This document shows positions 24,662 through 34,354 of a stretch of 64,000 nucleotides of DNA, piece by piece (the first letter of the stretch is position 1; each line of letters starts with the position of its first letter). The position numbers and the translations under genes are program-made. The stretch is taken from positions 139,781,009 to 139,845,008 of the forward strand of contig NC_134834.1 in assembly GCF_004210375.1 (NCBI RefSeq), written 5' to 3'. Origin of the DNA: Tachypleus tridentatus. Lineage: Eukaryota > Arthropoda > Merostomata > Xiphosura > Limulidae. A model generated the notes under the pieces. That model had not been told where the DNA came from, did no database searches, and saw only the letters and a program-made list of their open reading frames with translations.

Positions 24662-25204
24662 TGCAATGGCATTGTTGAGATGAGGAAAGGTTATAGGATT
24701 ATGGTTATATACTGAAAGTAATTCGTGGTGATGGGAAACGCACTTGAAGTACAAAAATGTATTCTCAAGGCGTTTGGCATGGGTATTAAAACTTTAATTA
24801 AAATAAAGTACAAAACATGTATCTCAGAACGGCTGTTATGGGTATTAACACTTTCTCTGATAAGGAGAGAACAACATGTATCCGTCAAAAGTCACATTTA
24901 AAATTCTCTCTTTCTTAACCTGAAGATGGCCTAGGAAGGTCGAAGCGTTGTTCTCTCCTCATCAACAAGTTTTAATACCCATAACAAACAAAACAGCCGT
25001 TCTGAGATAAATTTTTATTTCAATGGGTTTCTCGTCATCAAGAAAGTATAAAACAACTTTATTTTAATTAAAGTTTTAATTCCCATAACAGACGTCTTGA
25101 GAATACATTTTGGTACTTCAAGTGGGTTTCCCATCACCACAAATTAGTTTCAGTATATAACCATAATCCTATAACCTTTCCTCATCTCAACAATGCCATT
25201 GCAA
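24662..25204. repeat. 540-bp nested Penelope palindrome
   Basis: The outer arms 24662-24816 and 25043-25204 are inverted copies of each other. They include flank-like sequence (GCATTGTTGAGATGAGGAAA) and a Penelope terminal-repeat-like segment (GATGGGAAACGCACTTGAAG). At their centre lies a second, different foldback at 24817-25042. Its left edge starts ATGTATCTCAGAACGGC and its right edge ends GGGTTTCTCGTCATCAAG. The inner piece is flanked by AAAGTACAAAAC (24805-24816) and AAAGTATAAAAC (25043-25054), a 12-bp target duplication with one difference. The structure is therefore one foldback inserted into the loop of an older one. Confidence 0.85.
24817..25042. mobile_element. inner Penelope-type foldback
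   Basis: Its arms share TATCTCAGAACGGCTGTT and GGAGAGAACAAC with their complements. The right arm alone carries the 40-bp tail. The centre holds CTGAAGATGGCCTAGGAAGG followed by TCGAAGCG, the hammerhead-like motif described in the findings. Confidence 0.8.
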
Positions 25205-25304
25205 GATTTACCACTAATGGTCGGACGTACTTAGAGGTAGTTCAAAATGAAGGTGATAATTTAAAACAGTTCTATACTGGCGTTTCTATTTTTCTTCACA
25301 TGGT

Positions 25305-25524
25305 TTATTTTGAATTTCGCACAAAGGGCTATCTGTGCTAGCTGTCCCAAATTTAGCATTGTAAGACTAGAGAAAAGATAGCTAGTTACAACTATCTACT
25401 GCCAACTCTTGGGATACTCTTTTACCAACGAATGGTAGAATTGACCGTGACATTATAATGTTCCCAAGACTGATAGGGCAAGTATGTTTGGTGTGACGGA
25501 GATAATGAGTCGGGTGCCTTAACT
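25305..25524 (-). mobile_element. SINE type 1
   Basis: Reversed copy from TTTTGAATTTCGCACAAAG through CCAACTCTTGGGATACTCTT to a worn head ending GGTGTGACGGAGATAATGAG. Confidence 0.85.
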
Positions 25525-26668
25525 CATTGTTTATGAAACACTTTGTATTCTCTACTTATTGTCGGACTGAAAGAACGCTTGAGATGTGCAGTGTGAATTT
25601 TTGTCCTAAAGTTAAACAAAAGTAGAGCATACATATATTGTTTTTCTTAATATACTCTCTCTAGATATTATAATTATGACGATGTCACCTTAATTTGGTA
25701 AAACGTTGTAAATATATTTCACTTTTTACATCTGGTTTAGTCTAATTATTCTATCTCAAAGTATTATTAATGATTTGAATCTATGCTGTCTTTATGAATA
25801 TCGCTTCTGCCAAGATGTCCATGTTTGAGGCTGATGTATTTACATGTTATTGCTAGTGTCACAATATTTTTTCTATAAAATAATATGTTTTTAATTTCAT
25901 GTTGTCAATTTTTTTGGCACTAGTAATATCAAGCGGCCTTGATATTACTGAACTTGAGAATAATAAGTTTTCATCTATTTAAAGTCCCAACGAAATAAAA
26001 TCTCTTAAAGAAACAGAGAGTCGAACAAACTGACTCATCGCTTAATCCATTCCATACTCATGTGAAGATAAAAATATTAAATTATTATAACATAACATTA
26101 CTGAAATATTCTAAACTTATTTTTAATTCTTACAAGCTGTTAATGCTTGTTCTTTGTCTTCGTTATGAACTTAAGACGTAGGGGTGAATGACATGATAAA
26201 TAAAGCAAAAATCCTAATTTTCAACAATTTATTTATAACCTAATAAGCTTTAAGAAATCACTATGTGTATAATTAAAACATGATATAATGTTAATATCAC
26301 ATTATATTAATCATAATTTTAATTAAAGTTATCAACTTTATAATAGACACATGTTAGCTGTGTGATTTTTGAGCGAGTTTGTACGAAGAGGTAGCGGCCA
26401 AAATAGAGGCGGTAGAAGTTATTCGCTTTCAACATCCAGCTCTTAATGTTCTTATTACTTTTATTACGTTATTAATTAATTGGCAGACACTGGATACAAA
26501 AGTATCTTATGAGATGAAGTTGTAAAGGGTATGGATTAGAGTAGGAAATAGGCATTACTCGAGAAATAGCTCTTCATGTCAGTGTTAAAAGGCTGTTATA
26601 GTAGAAACTTCATCTAAGTGTAAGTATTATTACAATAATGGTGCTCATTATTTCATTGCATTCCTCCA
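25525..26668. other. AT-rich non-coding stretch
   Basis: It contains a perfect hairpin at 25922-25949 (12-bp arms AGTAATATCAAG, loop CGGC). No gene recognised. Confidence 0.5.
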
Positions 26669-26692
26669 CAGACAGTGCTACAGCACTGTCTG
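26669..26692. repeat. perfect short hairpin
   Basis: CAGACAGTGCT and AGCACTGTCTG are separated by only AC, an 11-bp perfect inverted repeat. Its role is unknown. Confidence 0.7.
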
Positions 26693-26833
26693 AGATATAT
26701 AAAACGTTTGTGTGGCCTTCCACCACACTGTGTATATCCTGTATTATAGAAACTAATAAATTTGGTGGTGGAAGAACATGGCACCATTTATGTTTGTACT
26801 CAATGTCATATTACGTAAAAGATAATAAATGCT

Positions 26834-27109
26834 TGTTTGTTTTTAAAATTTCGCGCAAAGCTACTCGAGGGCTATCTGCTCTAGCCGTTCCTAATTTAGC
26901 AGTGTAAGACTAGAGGGAAGGCAGCTAGTCATCACTACCCACCGCCAACTCTTGGGCTACTCTTTTGATCAACGAATAGTGGGATTGACCGTCACATTAT
27001 AACGCCCTTACAGCTGGGATGGCGAACATGTTTGGTGCAACCGGGATTCAAACCCGCGACCCTCGGATTACGAGTCGAATGTCTTAACACGCTTGGCCAT
27101 GCCGGGCCC
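26834..27109 (-). mobile_element. full-length SINE type 1 with 11-bp target duplication
   Basis: Complete from the TGTTTGTTTTTAAAATTTCG tail to the head end GGCCATGCCGGGCC. The direct repeats TAATAAATGCT at 26823-26833 and 27110-27120 are identical, so this is a recent insertion. Confidence 0.96.
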
Positions 27110-27120
27110 TAATAAATGCT

Positions 27121-28635
27121 AAATAGCAATAAAAGTAGGGTTAATGGGGCTTTGAACAGCCAAGAGCATGCCCCTTACACCAAACTATCATTCCATAAAT
27201 TTTGATTATGATTGGCCTCGCCATCTGAAAATAGTTAGTTAACGGAAAGAGAAACAGACAGACAGACTTTTTGTGCTCTCTCTCTCTATATATATATATA
27301 TACATACATATAATCTTTTGAATTTTATGCTTTTATTACGTTTAAATATTAAAAATGTTTTATTAATATTATAAAATAATATAGAATTAGAATTCTCAAC
27401 CTTATTTTAGACACAGTATAAGGAATAAAAGTGTAGGCGAGGAAGCTCAAGGCTTAGTTATAGCTCTTCCTGATTTTAATACCCGAAATAGTAACTTCAA
27501 TAGGCGACATCAGTTTCCATAAGAACTTTGTCCTTCACTTTAATCAAATAGCAGGGTTGGCTGTCACTTGTATTCGGCGTCAACAGCTGACTGTACGGAA
27601 TACTTTCAACGGCATCATGACTCGAAGCCTGGACCATTCGATCAGTAGCTTCAGTATATCAACATTAATACTCTTAAAATATCTCTAGAATAAAGGGTTG
27701 AGCCACCATACACATATACGTAGTTACAGACATTCACACTAAAATATTTGTGTATTAAAATAAACTCTCGGCTGAAAAAAAAAATCAGAATCTAATGTTA
27801 GCGTTTTCAATGATCTCAGTTCTTGAGCTTTGAAAATTTGAACTGGAAAGAAGCACAAAGGTTTAATTAGAATATCTTTAATCTTTTATGTTATTTTTAC
27901 AGTGGGTTTTATCTGATATTGTTTGCTCATTACAAATTTCACAAATGTAAATACTGAAATATTGTTCAGAAGTGTGTAAATGACTTTGATATGATTTGGA
28001 ACATAACCAGTAAACTAGGTTCAGTGTATTTCACCTGTAAATTCACTTCTTTGCGCAAAAAACGGCGAACTGTCGTAAGTCAAGAAGACTAAAAGTTATT
28101 TTACATAATAGACTAACCTCAGTTGTATTTTCTTCCCATTTCTTTAAATATGTCTGTTGTGGTTAAAAATCAGAGATGTATAAAATTCTTATTTCAGTTC
28201 TAAGTTTTGACTTCCACAAGTCGTTGCAAGAATATTTTCGTTGATTACCAGCACTCATTAGGTTGGATGCAAAGAACCCAAAGATTTTTATAACATTTTT
28301 TACCATTGTTGCTTTAATAAGTAGAACAGGACTGCAACAACATATTTTAAACTATAATTACCTCAATCGAGATTTTTAAAGCTTTGACTTAATTATCAAT
28401 AAATATGTTACTCAACTTTGTGTCAAAAATTTCGGAAAGCAAGAAAATCAGATCTTTATAAAAACGTTCATCAGAATATCAAAATAAATGAGAGCTTTAT
28501 AGTTTGATTTAATGCAAACAGTTATTTGAAAAAATAATTAAGTATTGTAGAAACTTTTGCCGGATTGCAGAAATCTTTTGTGGTTAAACAGTTACATGAA
28601 AAAGGATAACTGTTAAATTGTTCATTCAAATATTT
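27121..28635. other. non-coding stretch
   Basis: At 27130-27310 there is a GATTATGATTGGCCTCGCCA stretch followed by CAGACAGACAGAC and a CT/TA microsatellite. This is reminiscent of the 3' end of arthropod non-LTR elements (weak call). The remainder is AT-rich with no gene recognised. Confidence 0.45.
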
Positions 28636-29060
28636 TTGGTGACGAGAAACCCATTTGAAATAAAATGTATCTCAGAACGGCTAGTATGGGTATTAACACT
28701 TTTCTAATAAAGCAGAAAACAACCTTCCACCTTCCTAGGCCATCTTCGGGTTAACAAATAGATAGTTTGGAACTGATCGTTGTCAGGAACATGTCTTAGG
28801 GACGACAGTATATTGGAGAAACAAGAAGAAAAATTGAAACCAGTTTCAAAGAACAAAAAGAAACACCTTCACATGTTTCTGAACATTGCAAATCAAATAA
28901 ACACAACATAACCATTATTGATGACGAGAAACCCACTTAAAATAAAAATGTATCTCAGAACGGTTGGTATGGGTATTAACACTTTTATTGATAAGGAGAG
29001 AGCAACGTTTCGACCCTTCTAGGTCATCTTCAGGTTAAGAAAGAGAGAGATTGCAAGTGA
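28636..29060 (+). mobile_element. miniature Penelope-like element, direct terminal repeats
   Basis: Two direct copies of the terminal repeat lie at about 28638-28760 and 28919-29045. Each runs GACGAGAAACCCA, ATGTATCTCAGAACGG, ATGGGTATTAACACTTTT, then the complement of a CTGAAGAT motif. Between them is only the 3' end of the element's gene (see 28803-28940). The copy has therefore lost the whole reverse transcriptase but keeps the head-to-tail repeat arrangement of Penelope elements. Target duplications were not resolved. Confidence 0.85.
28803..28940 (+). pseudogene. Penelope GIY-YIG endonuclease tail
   Basis: A 45-codon frame that starts inside the gene and ends at a TAA which lies within the downstream terminal repeat. 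It reads RQYIGETRRKIET, then SHVSEHCKSNKHN. YIGET with a following arginine, and the later EH and H residues, are the landmarks of the GIY-YIG nuclease domain at the C-terminus of Penelope polyproteins. The domain's N-terminal GIY half is missing and a stop (TAG) lies just upstream. The domain normally nicks DNA to start reverse transcription; this fragment cannot. Confidence 0.85.
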
Positions 29061-29766
29061 CCGTTGCCGAACAAATGTCTTAAGGACGAGAGTACAAACG
29101 AGTACATGTACTATGCACGTGTTTCATGTATAATTACAAGTTTATAAATTCTTATGTACCATTGTGATACGTCGTTTAAGCTACTAATTTACCAAATGTA
29201 TTTTTTATCTGCGATAAAATACATGAGCTTTATATTCCACTTTAATTCAGTTGAGAATGATATATTACATTGTTTTGGTTTGACTTTGTAAACCTTGTCA
29301 AGTAAGACATCACACCATATTTGTATGATTCAAACTGCGTGTTCACGACAAACCCTTAACTATAACATCATGAACATTAATAAGTATTACAGGAATACCT
29401 TGTTAATTTTGGACAACTTGCAAAAGTATGAAGATAAAACATTTTCTTTTTTTTATTGATTGTATTTTTATTTCATGGTTTTATTCTTTCCGTAAAAGTA
29501 GAAAAAATAATTTTGGTGTAATTGTATTAGTTTGTCCATTAATATTACATCAAGACTGATTTAAATATTTTATAACAGATATTACACAACAGCTTTCTGT
29601 CAAATAAAGAGAAATGTTACTTTTGTTTATATACACCGAAACTATCACTATCTAAAAAACGGTTATAACGATACCTTTGTGTAGAAAAAGCATTTTAGAA
29701 ATACGGTTACTGCTACAACATGTCACACTAATAGTTTTATAACGGGCGTTCCTGGCAGAAGGGTAC
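29061..29766. other. AT-rich non-coding stretch
   Basis: Nothing recognised. Confidence 0.5.
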
Positions 29767-29892
29767 GGTTTTTTATTTACAATTAAGCGCAAAACTACGT
29801 AATGGGCTGTTTGTGCTCTGCCCATTAAGGATATCGAAGCCCGCTTTCTATCGGTATGCGTCCGCAGATATACCGCTGTACCATTTGGTGGC
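29767..29892 (-). mobile_element. SINE type 3
   Basis: Reversed copy: ACAATTAAGCGCAAAACTAC, TTGTGCTCTGCCCATTAAGG, ATCGAAGCCCGCTTTCTA and CCGCAGATATACCGCTGTAC. Confidence 0.85.
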
Positions 29893-31069
29893 GAATCATG
29901 GTGGTATGGTAAATATTACTGTTAAAAATATAGATACGTTGTAAGTGTTATTTTTCCTTATTTTATGGTGAAACATTTAACAATACACGCTGCACCCAGT
30001 CAACGCAGTAAAGATGTATTTAAGATAGTAAATGTATTTCACTTTCTATCTACCTAAGCTGCAGTCATCCCTCGTCAGATGTAACACATTGTTTCTTATT
30101 CTTGACATATCGTGTCGATCAGAATTCTGCTTCCGCCACTATAACGTCCCTCTATCTTCTCTTTTGTCTTCCCTTATATATTTTTCCTAACCTTAGTTGC
30201 CAATTTTATTGTTCTTAATGTCAACTTATTTTCAGAATACCTTGCTGCATGACCAGCCTATTTCCATTTACTTCTTAGAATGAAATTCCCTACGTCTATT
30301 ATATTTGTTGTTTCTCTTATTCTGTAATTTCTCCATCTGTCTTATAGTGTTATACGAAATATTCTTCTTTTCAAAGTTCTTTGTGTTTTCTCTCTCTTTC
30401 ATAATCTTTTTTGCTAGTACTCATGTTTGGCCGCCATGTGTTGAGATTGGTCGTACATGCTGATCCATGATTTTTTCTTCAAAGTAACTGGGATATCTTG
30501 ATCGTCTAAAATTTCTCTATACATTCCAAAATATTACCATGTTGCCTTTGTTATTACCATAATTTCCTCCCTTGTTCTGTTTTACAGTTTGAGGGTTTAT
30601 CCTAAATATTTGTACCCTGACACTTTCTCTTTTTCTTTATTTTAAATTCTGATGGTATTTGTTTCATGATAGTTGGTCATATGTTTCTTTTTTCTCATGT
30701 GTACTTTTTAATCCTGTTTTCTTATTATTGGCCTTCAAACTGCTTAATAGGGCTTTCATCTTTTTTCGTTGACTTTATAAAGACAGCTACATCATCAACA
30801 AACCGTATATTTATTTTTATACCTTTCATTCCTTAACTCAGTTTGTCTGAATACTTCTTCCAAAGTTGCTGTAAACAGCTTCAGAGATATTACTTCACTC
30901 TATCTTCTCTCTTTCTGTATCTTTATCACCGATGAAACCTCTTTAGCAAGATGTATTTTATTGTTGCATATATATATTATAGAAAAGTAATACTGATAGA
31001 GTTAAGTAAACAAAAGCAAAGGGAAGGACTGCGTTAAAAACAGCAAATCCATACCTTTGACAAATAATA

Positions 31070-31236
31070 TTAGTTTATTATAACCTAAATCAAGCTAAAA
31101 TAAAAGTAAATTTAAAAAATAAAAAATGCTAAACTAATTAAAAAGATCACTGGGATATTTTTAATTAGTGCAGCATTTTTTGTTTATTTTTTAATTTAGT
31201 TTTGTTTCGGATTGTTTTTATGTTGTGATAAACTAA
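31070..31236. mobile_element. MITE-like foldback in the LINE
   Basis: Both ends read TTAGTTTAT inward. The arms (to about 31145 and from 31159) are imperfect complements, closest in AAAAATGCT and ACTAATTAAAAA. About 167 bp with no coding capacity. No convincing target duplication, so the family is open. Confidence 0.6.
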
Positions 31237-31351
31237 CATATATCTATCTATCTTAAGATATCTGTACATTAGATTGATGCCTATTATAGCTAAAACATTT
31301 AATATTGCAATTTTCTGTAAAGTTAATTTTTTTTTCATAATCTATAAACCA

Positions 31352-31480
31352 CACTCCCCCGCTAGTACAGCGGTAAATCTACGGATTTACAACACTAAAA
31401 TTATGGGTTCGATTCCCCTCGATGGGCTCCGCAGAGAGCCCGATGTGGCTTCGCTATAAGAAAAACACACGCACACAAAT
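31352..31480 (+). mobile_element. SINE type 2
   Basis: CCCCCGCTAGTACAGCGGTA, ATTTACAACACTAAAATTA, box B GGGTTCGATTCCC, CCCGATGTGGCTTCGCTA and the AAGAAAAACACACG tail. Confidence 0.92.
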
Positions 31481-31612
31481 ACATAAATGCCACACATAAA
31501 AGTAAGCTGTATTCATTTGATTTTCCTGTTAATTGTATGTAAATATCATGTAATGAGTTGTTTTTTTTTCCATAAGCCTGCTTGTTCCCTTGGTTGGTGT
31601 TCATTTATGTAG

Positions 31613-31730
31613 TGCCCCCCGCCAGTACAGCGGTATGTCTTCGAATCTACAACGCTACAATCAGGGGTTCGATTCCCCTCGGCGGGCTAAGCAGATAGCC
31701 CCATGTGGCTTTGCTATAAGAAAACACACA
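31613..31730 (+). mobile_element. SINE type 2 with 11-bp target duplication
   Basis: The tRNA-like head can pair 6 of 7 acceptor positions (CCCCGCC with GGCGGGC) and has a perfect T-arm around GGTTCGATTCC. The tail is GGCTTTGCTATAAGAAAACAC. The direct repeats CATTTATGTAG at 31602-31612 and 31731-31741 are identical. Confidence 0.95.
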
Positions 31731-32203
31731 CATTTATGTAGCATTCTTGTGAATAGTTTACGTAAGTGAGACTTATGAGGCAGTAATTCTTTATACCTTG
31801 CTTGTCTTACCTTTATACCTTTTATGTACCTTCTTACATAAAATGATGATCTTGGTCTCTCTCCATTTCTTTAGCATCTTTTATAACTCCAATACTTTAT
31901 TGATTTTATCTGCTTTAATGTTTCAGTTTCACTTGCTTTCAAAATATCACTTGTGATCATATCGTTTCCTGGAGCATTTCTACTTTTTATCTCACTTAAT
32001 GTATTCTCCACGTCTGAGGTTAAAATTTTATACCTGCTTTGTTGTTCTCAAAATTTGTTTCTATTACTGATTCATTTTTAATATTTGATGTATATATATC
32101 TCTGTGAAAACCTGCACATATCTCATCTATTTCAGTTCTATCATTCGTGATGATTTCTTCATGAACATTTTCCTGTTTATAATCTTTCGAGTGATATTCT
32201 TTT

Positions 32204-33325
32204 GCCCGGCATGGCCAGATAGTTAAGGCGCTCGACTCGTAATCCGAGGGTCACGGTTTCGAATCCTCGTCACACCAAACATGCTCGATCTTTCAGCGGT
32301 AAGGACGTTATAATGTTACGATCAATTCTAGTATTCGTTGGTAAAAGAGTAGTTCAAGAGTTAGCAGTGGTAGATGATGACTGCTAAACTAGAACGGCCA
32401 GCGCAGATACCCCTCGTGGAGCTTTGTGCAAAATTCAAAACAATCAAAAATAAAAATACAACAGTTATTTAGAAATACATCACAAAAATTCAACATTTTT
32501 CTTTATTCTACCCTGGTGGAAAACATCTGATATACGTTACAAGAAAAACTTCCCTGTGTTCTATACTAATAAGTGCCAGTCTGGTGTAAAAGAGTCCTTA
32601 GAGTTTATTTTAAATTAAAGAAGATAGCGAAAGTAATAACTTCATTCTGAAAGTCTTGCCTGAATCAATGAAATAGCATGAGTTAAAAGAATTTCAATGT
32701 TTAACCTTGGTATGTGATACCACTTTAAAACTAATCAGTTTTTAACTATAACATGCTACGCAGCTTTCCAGTTAAGAATGTCAATGTTTGACGCAGAGTG
32801 CACATCAGTAAAAAAATAATGATATTAGTTTCTAACTTTGTAATATTCACTTTCATGTTCTCACCACCATGTGTTCTATCACTTTCAAATTAAAGGCTCA
32901 CTTTTGTTCAAAGGGATCCAGTAATTTGGAAACAAGTTAGATCTCAGGTATATTAAAAAATCTATGATTATATGGTAGTTTTCAATTCGAACTGATTTCC
33001 TTTACAGCCATAAATAGGTTCCCAAAATAATAGGACATTCACCTACACACCTATTACGGGGTAATTCTGACTTTATGACTAACAGAGTTTGTGAGAAATA
33101 AATAAATAGGTTGTATACAATTATATAAAAATAAAATAAACAATTTTTACTCAAACATCACAATGTATGCATTTGGTGGATATGACAGTTCGTCGTTTTT
33201 AGCGTATATAGAATACTTTCAGACTGCCTAAGCCTCACTTTGCTTGGTTACAATGGTAAGAACAGACTTGCACAGATCGTCATCCATATGACAGATTATT
33301 ATCATTTGAAAACAGCTTCCGCCCA
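32204..33325 (+). repeat. 1.1-kb SINE-headed repeat, copy 2
   Basis: It starts with the canonical head GCCCGGCATGGCCAG. After about 240 bp of SINE it carries the same 870-bp non-coding body as 10060-10932, almost unchanged, ending at AACAGCTTCCG. It lies immediately beside the LINE remnant, while copy 1 lies beside the Penelope remnant. The different flanks argue for transposition or duplication of a defined unit. Confidence 0.9.
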
Positions 33326-34354
33326 ACTTTCGTTTAAGGAAAAATGCTTACCCCATTAAAAAATAAATTTAGTAACAAATTACTGTTGATAGAATTGGTA
33401 TTAATTTCTGAGAATATATTCAAATAAAAATATCATTACATAGTTTTGTTCGGAAATATTATAAAACAAAATTCTTATCTTTGCTATTCGCACACCAACC
33501 TAAATTTGTTTATATTTGTTTTCCTCATTCACATTGCAAATAGCGTATAAAGATACGTTACTTTGTACATTGTCGTAGTAATGTTCAAAGAATGTTTCAA
33601 TTTCATCTCAGGACATCAATTTTAAAATTTGTGCATCTTAGGGGTTGAAAACTTTTAAATAACGTGATAGACAATAGACGAATAATTTTAAATTATTTCC
33701 CTCAATATGGAAATAAAAGTGTTTTTTTTCGAAATACGTAACGCGACTATCTATTAGGTATAATTCTGTAAATTTGAAATTATACTGAATTAAATTAGTC
33801 AGCTGAAATTAGAAATTCGCTGAAAACAGAAGTTTCCTGTAATTCTATCCGCGTGTTATATTTGGTGTTGCCATTTCCGCTCTAAACTTTAAGAAATATT
33901 TTCTGTTTGAAATGTTAAAAAGCACTGAAACAAATAAAGTATTCCAAAATACTTTAACTATTTTACGTATATCTTTGTATCGTGAGCATTTTTATTTATT
34001 TTCTGGTAGAAGCAATTTAGTGTAAATTGATAGTTAAAGATTCTATATCAGCGTCTGAGAAAAACAATTTTCTCCTTGTTGTTCTAAGCAAGTATATAAA
34101 CAAAGGTATTTGGCATTTCAATCTGGATGATATTTATGTAACACATGGCTTATATAATTACACTGGGGACACTCATTTTGTTGCATTTAAAAAAAGACCT
34201 TTCTATAGTCAATTTGATCGTGTTGATTTCAAATCTGAAGTCGGTTTTTGTCTGCAAGCTACAGATTTTATGCAATTTGATATTTTTATTTATTTTTTAA
34301 TTTTTCGTTATTATAGGAAATTATAGGAATAGCTTATCAATTTGTTTGTGTATT
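33326..34354. other. AT-rich non-coding stretch
   Basis: A 99-codon plus-strand frame (34027-34326) ends 28 bp before the 3' end of the antisense pseudogene. It has no motif I recognise and I treat it as 3' flank. Confidence 0.45.

Larger units (their letters stand above)
29995..32200 (-). pseudogene. RTE-like LINE reverse transcriptase remnant
   Basis: Read on the minus strand from 32200 downward, the pieces follow the order of an RTE/BovB-type reverse transcriptase. First SDVENTLSEIKSRNAPGND (the KAPG.D block), then YKELLPHKSHLRKLFTRML. Across a SINE come NQGNKQAYGKKN and SNEYSLLLCV. Across another SINE and a foldback come SEVISLKLFTATLEEVFRQ and YTVC, where the FADD box should be. Next are VSGYKYLG and an ATW-YFGMYREIL stretch. 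Last is the C-terminal DRWRNYRIRETTNI with WK-AGHAARY. Stops and frameshifts occur throughout and the catalytic FADD is lost. The segments are split by SINEs at 31352-31480 and 31613-31730 and a foldback at 31070-31236. Endonuclease sequence was not found. Confidence 0.82.

Noticed and set aside
34027-34326. 99-codon plus-strand frame
   Set aside because: It lies in the 3' flank of the antisense pseudogene and has no recognisable domain.
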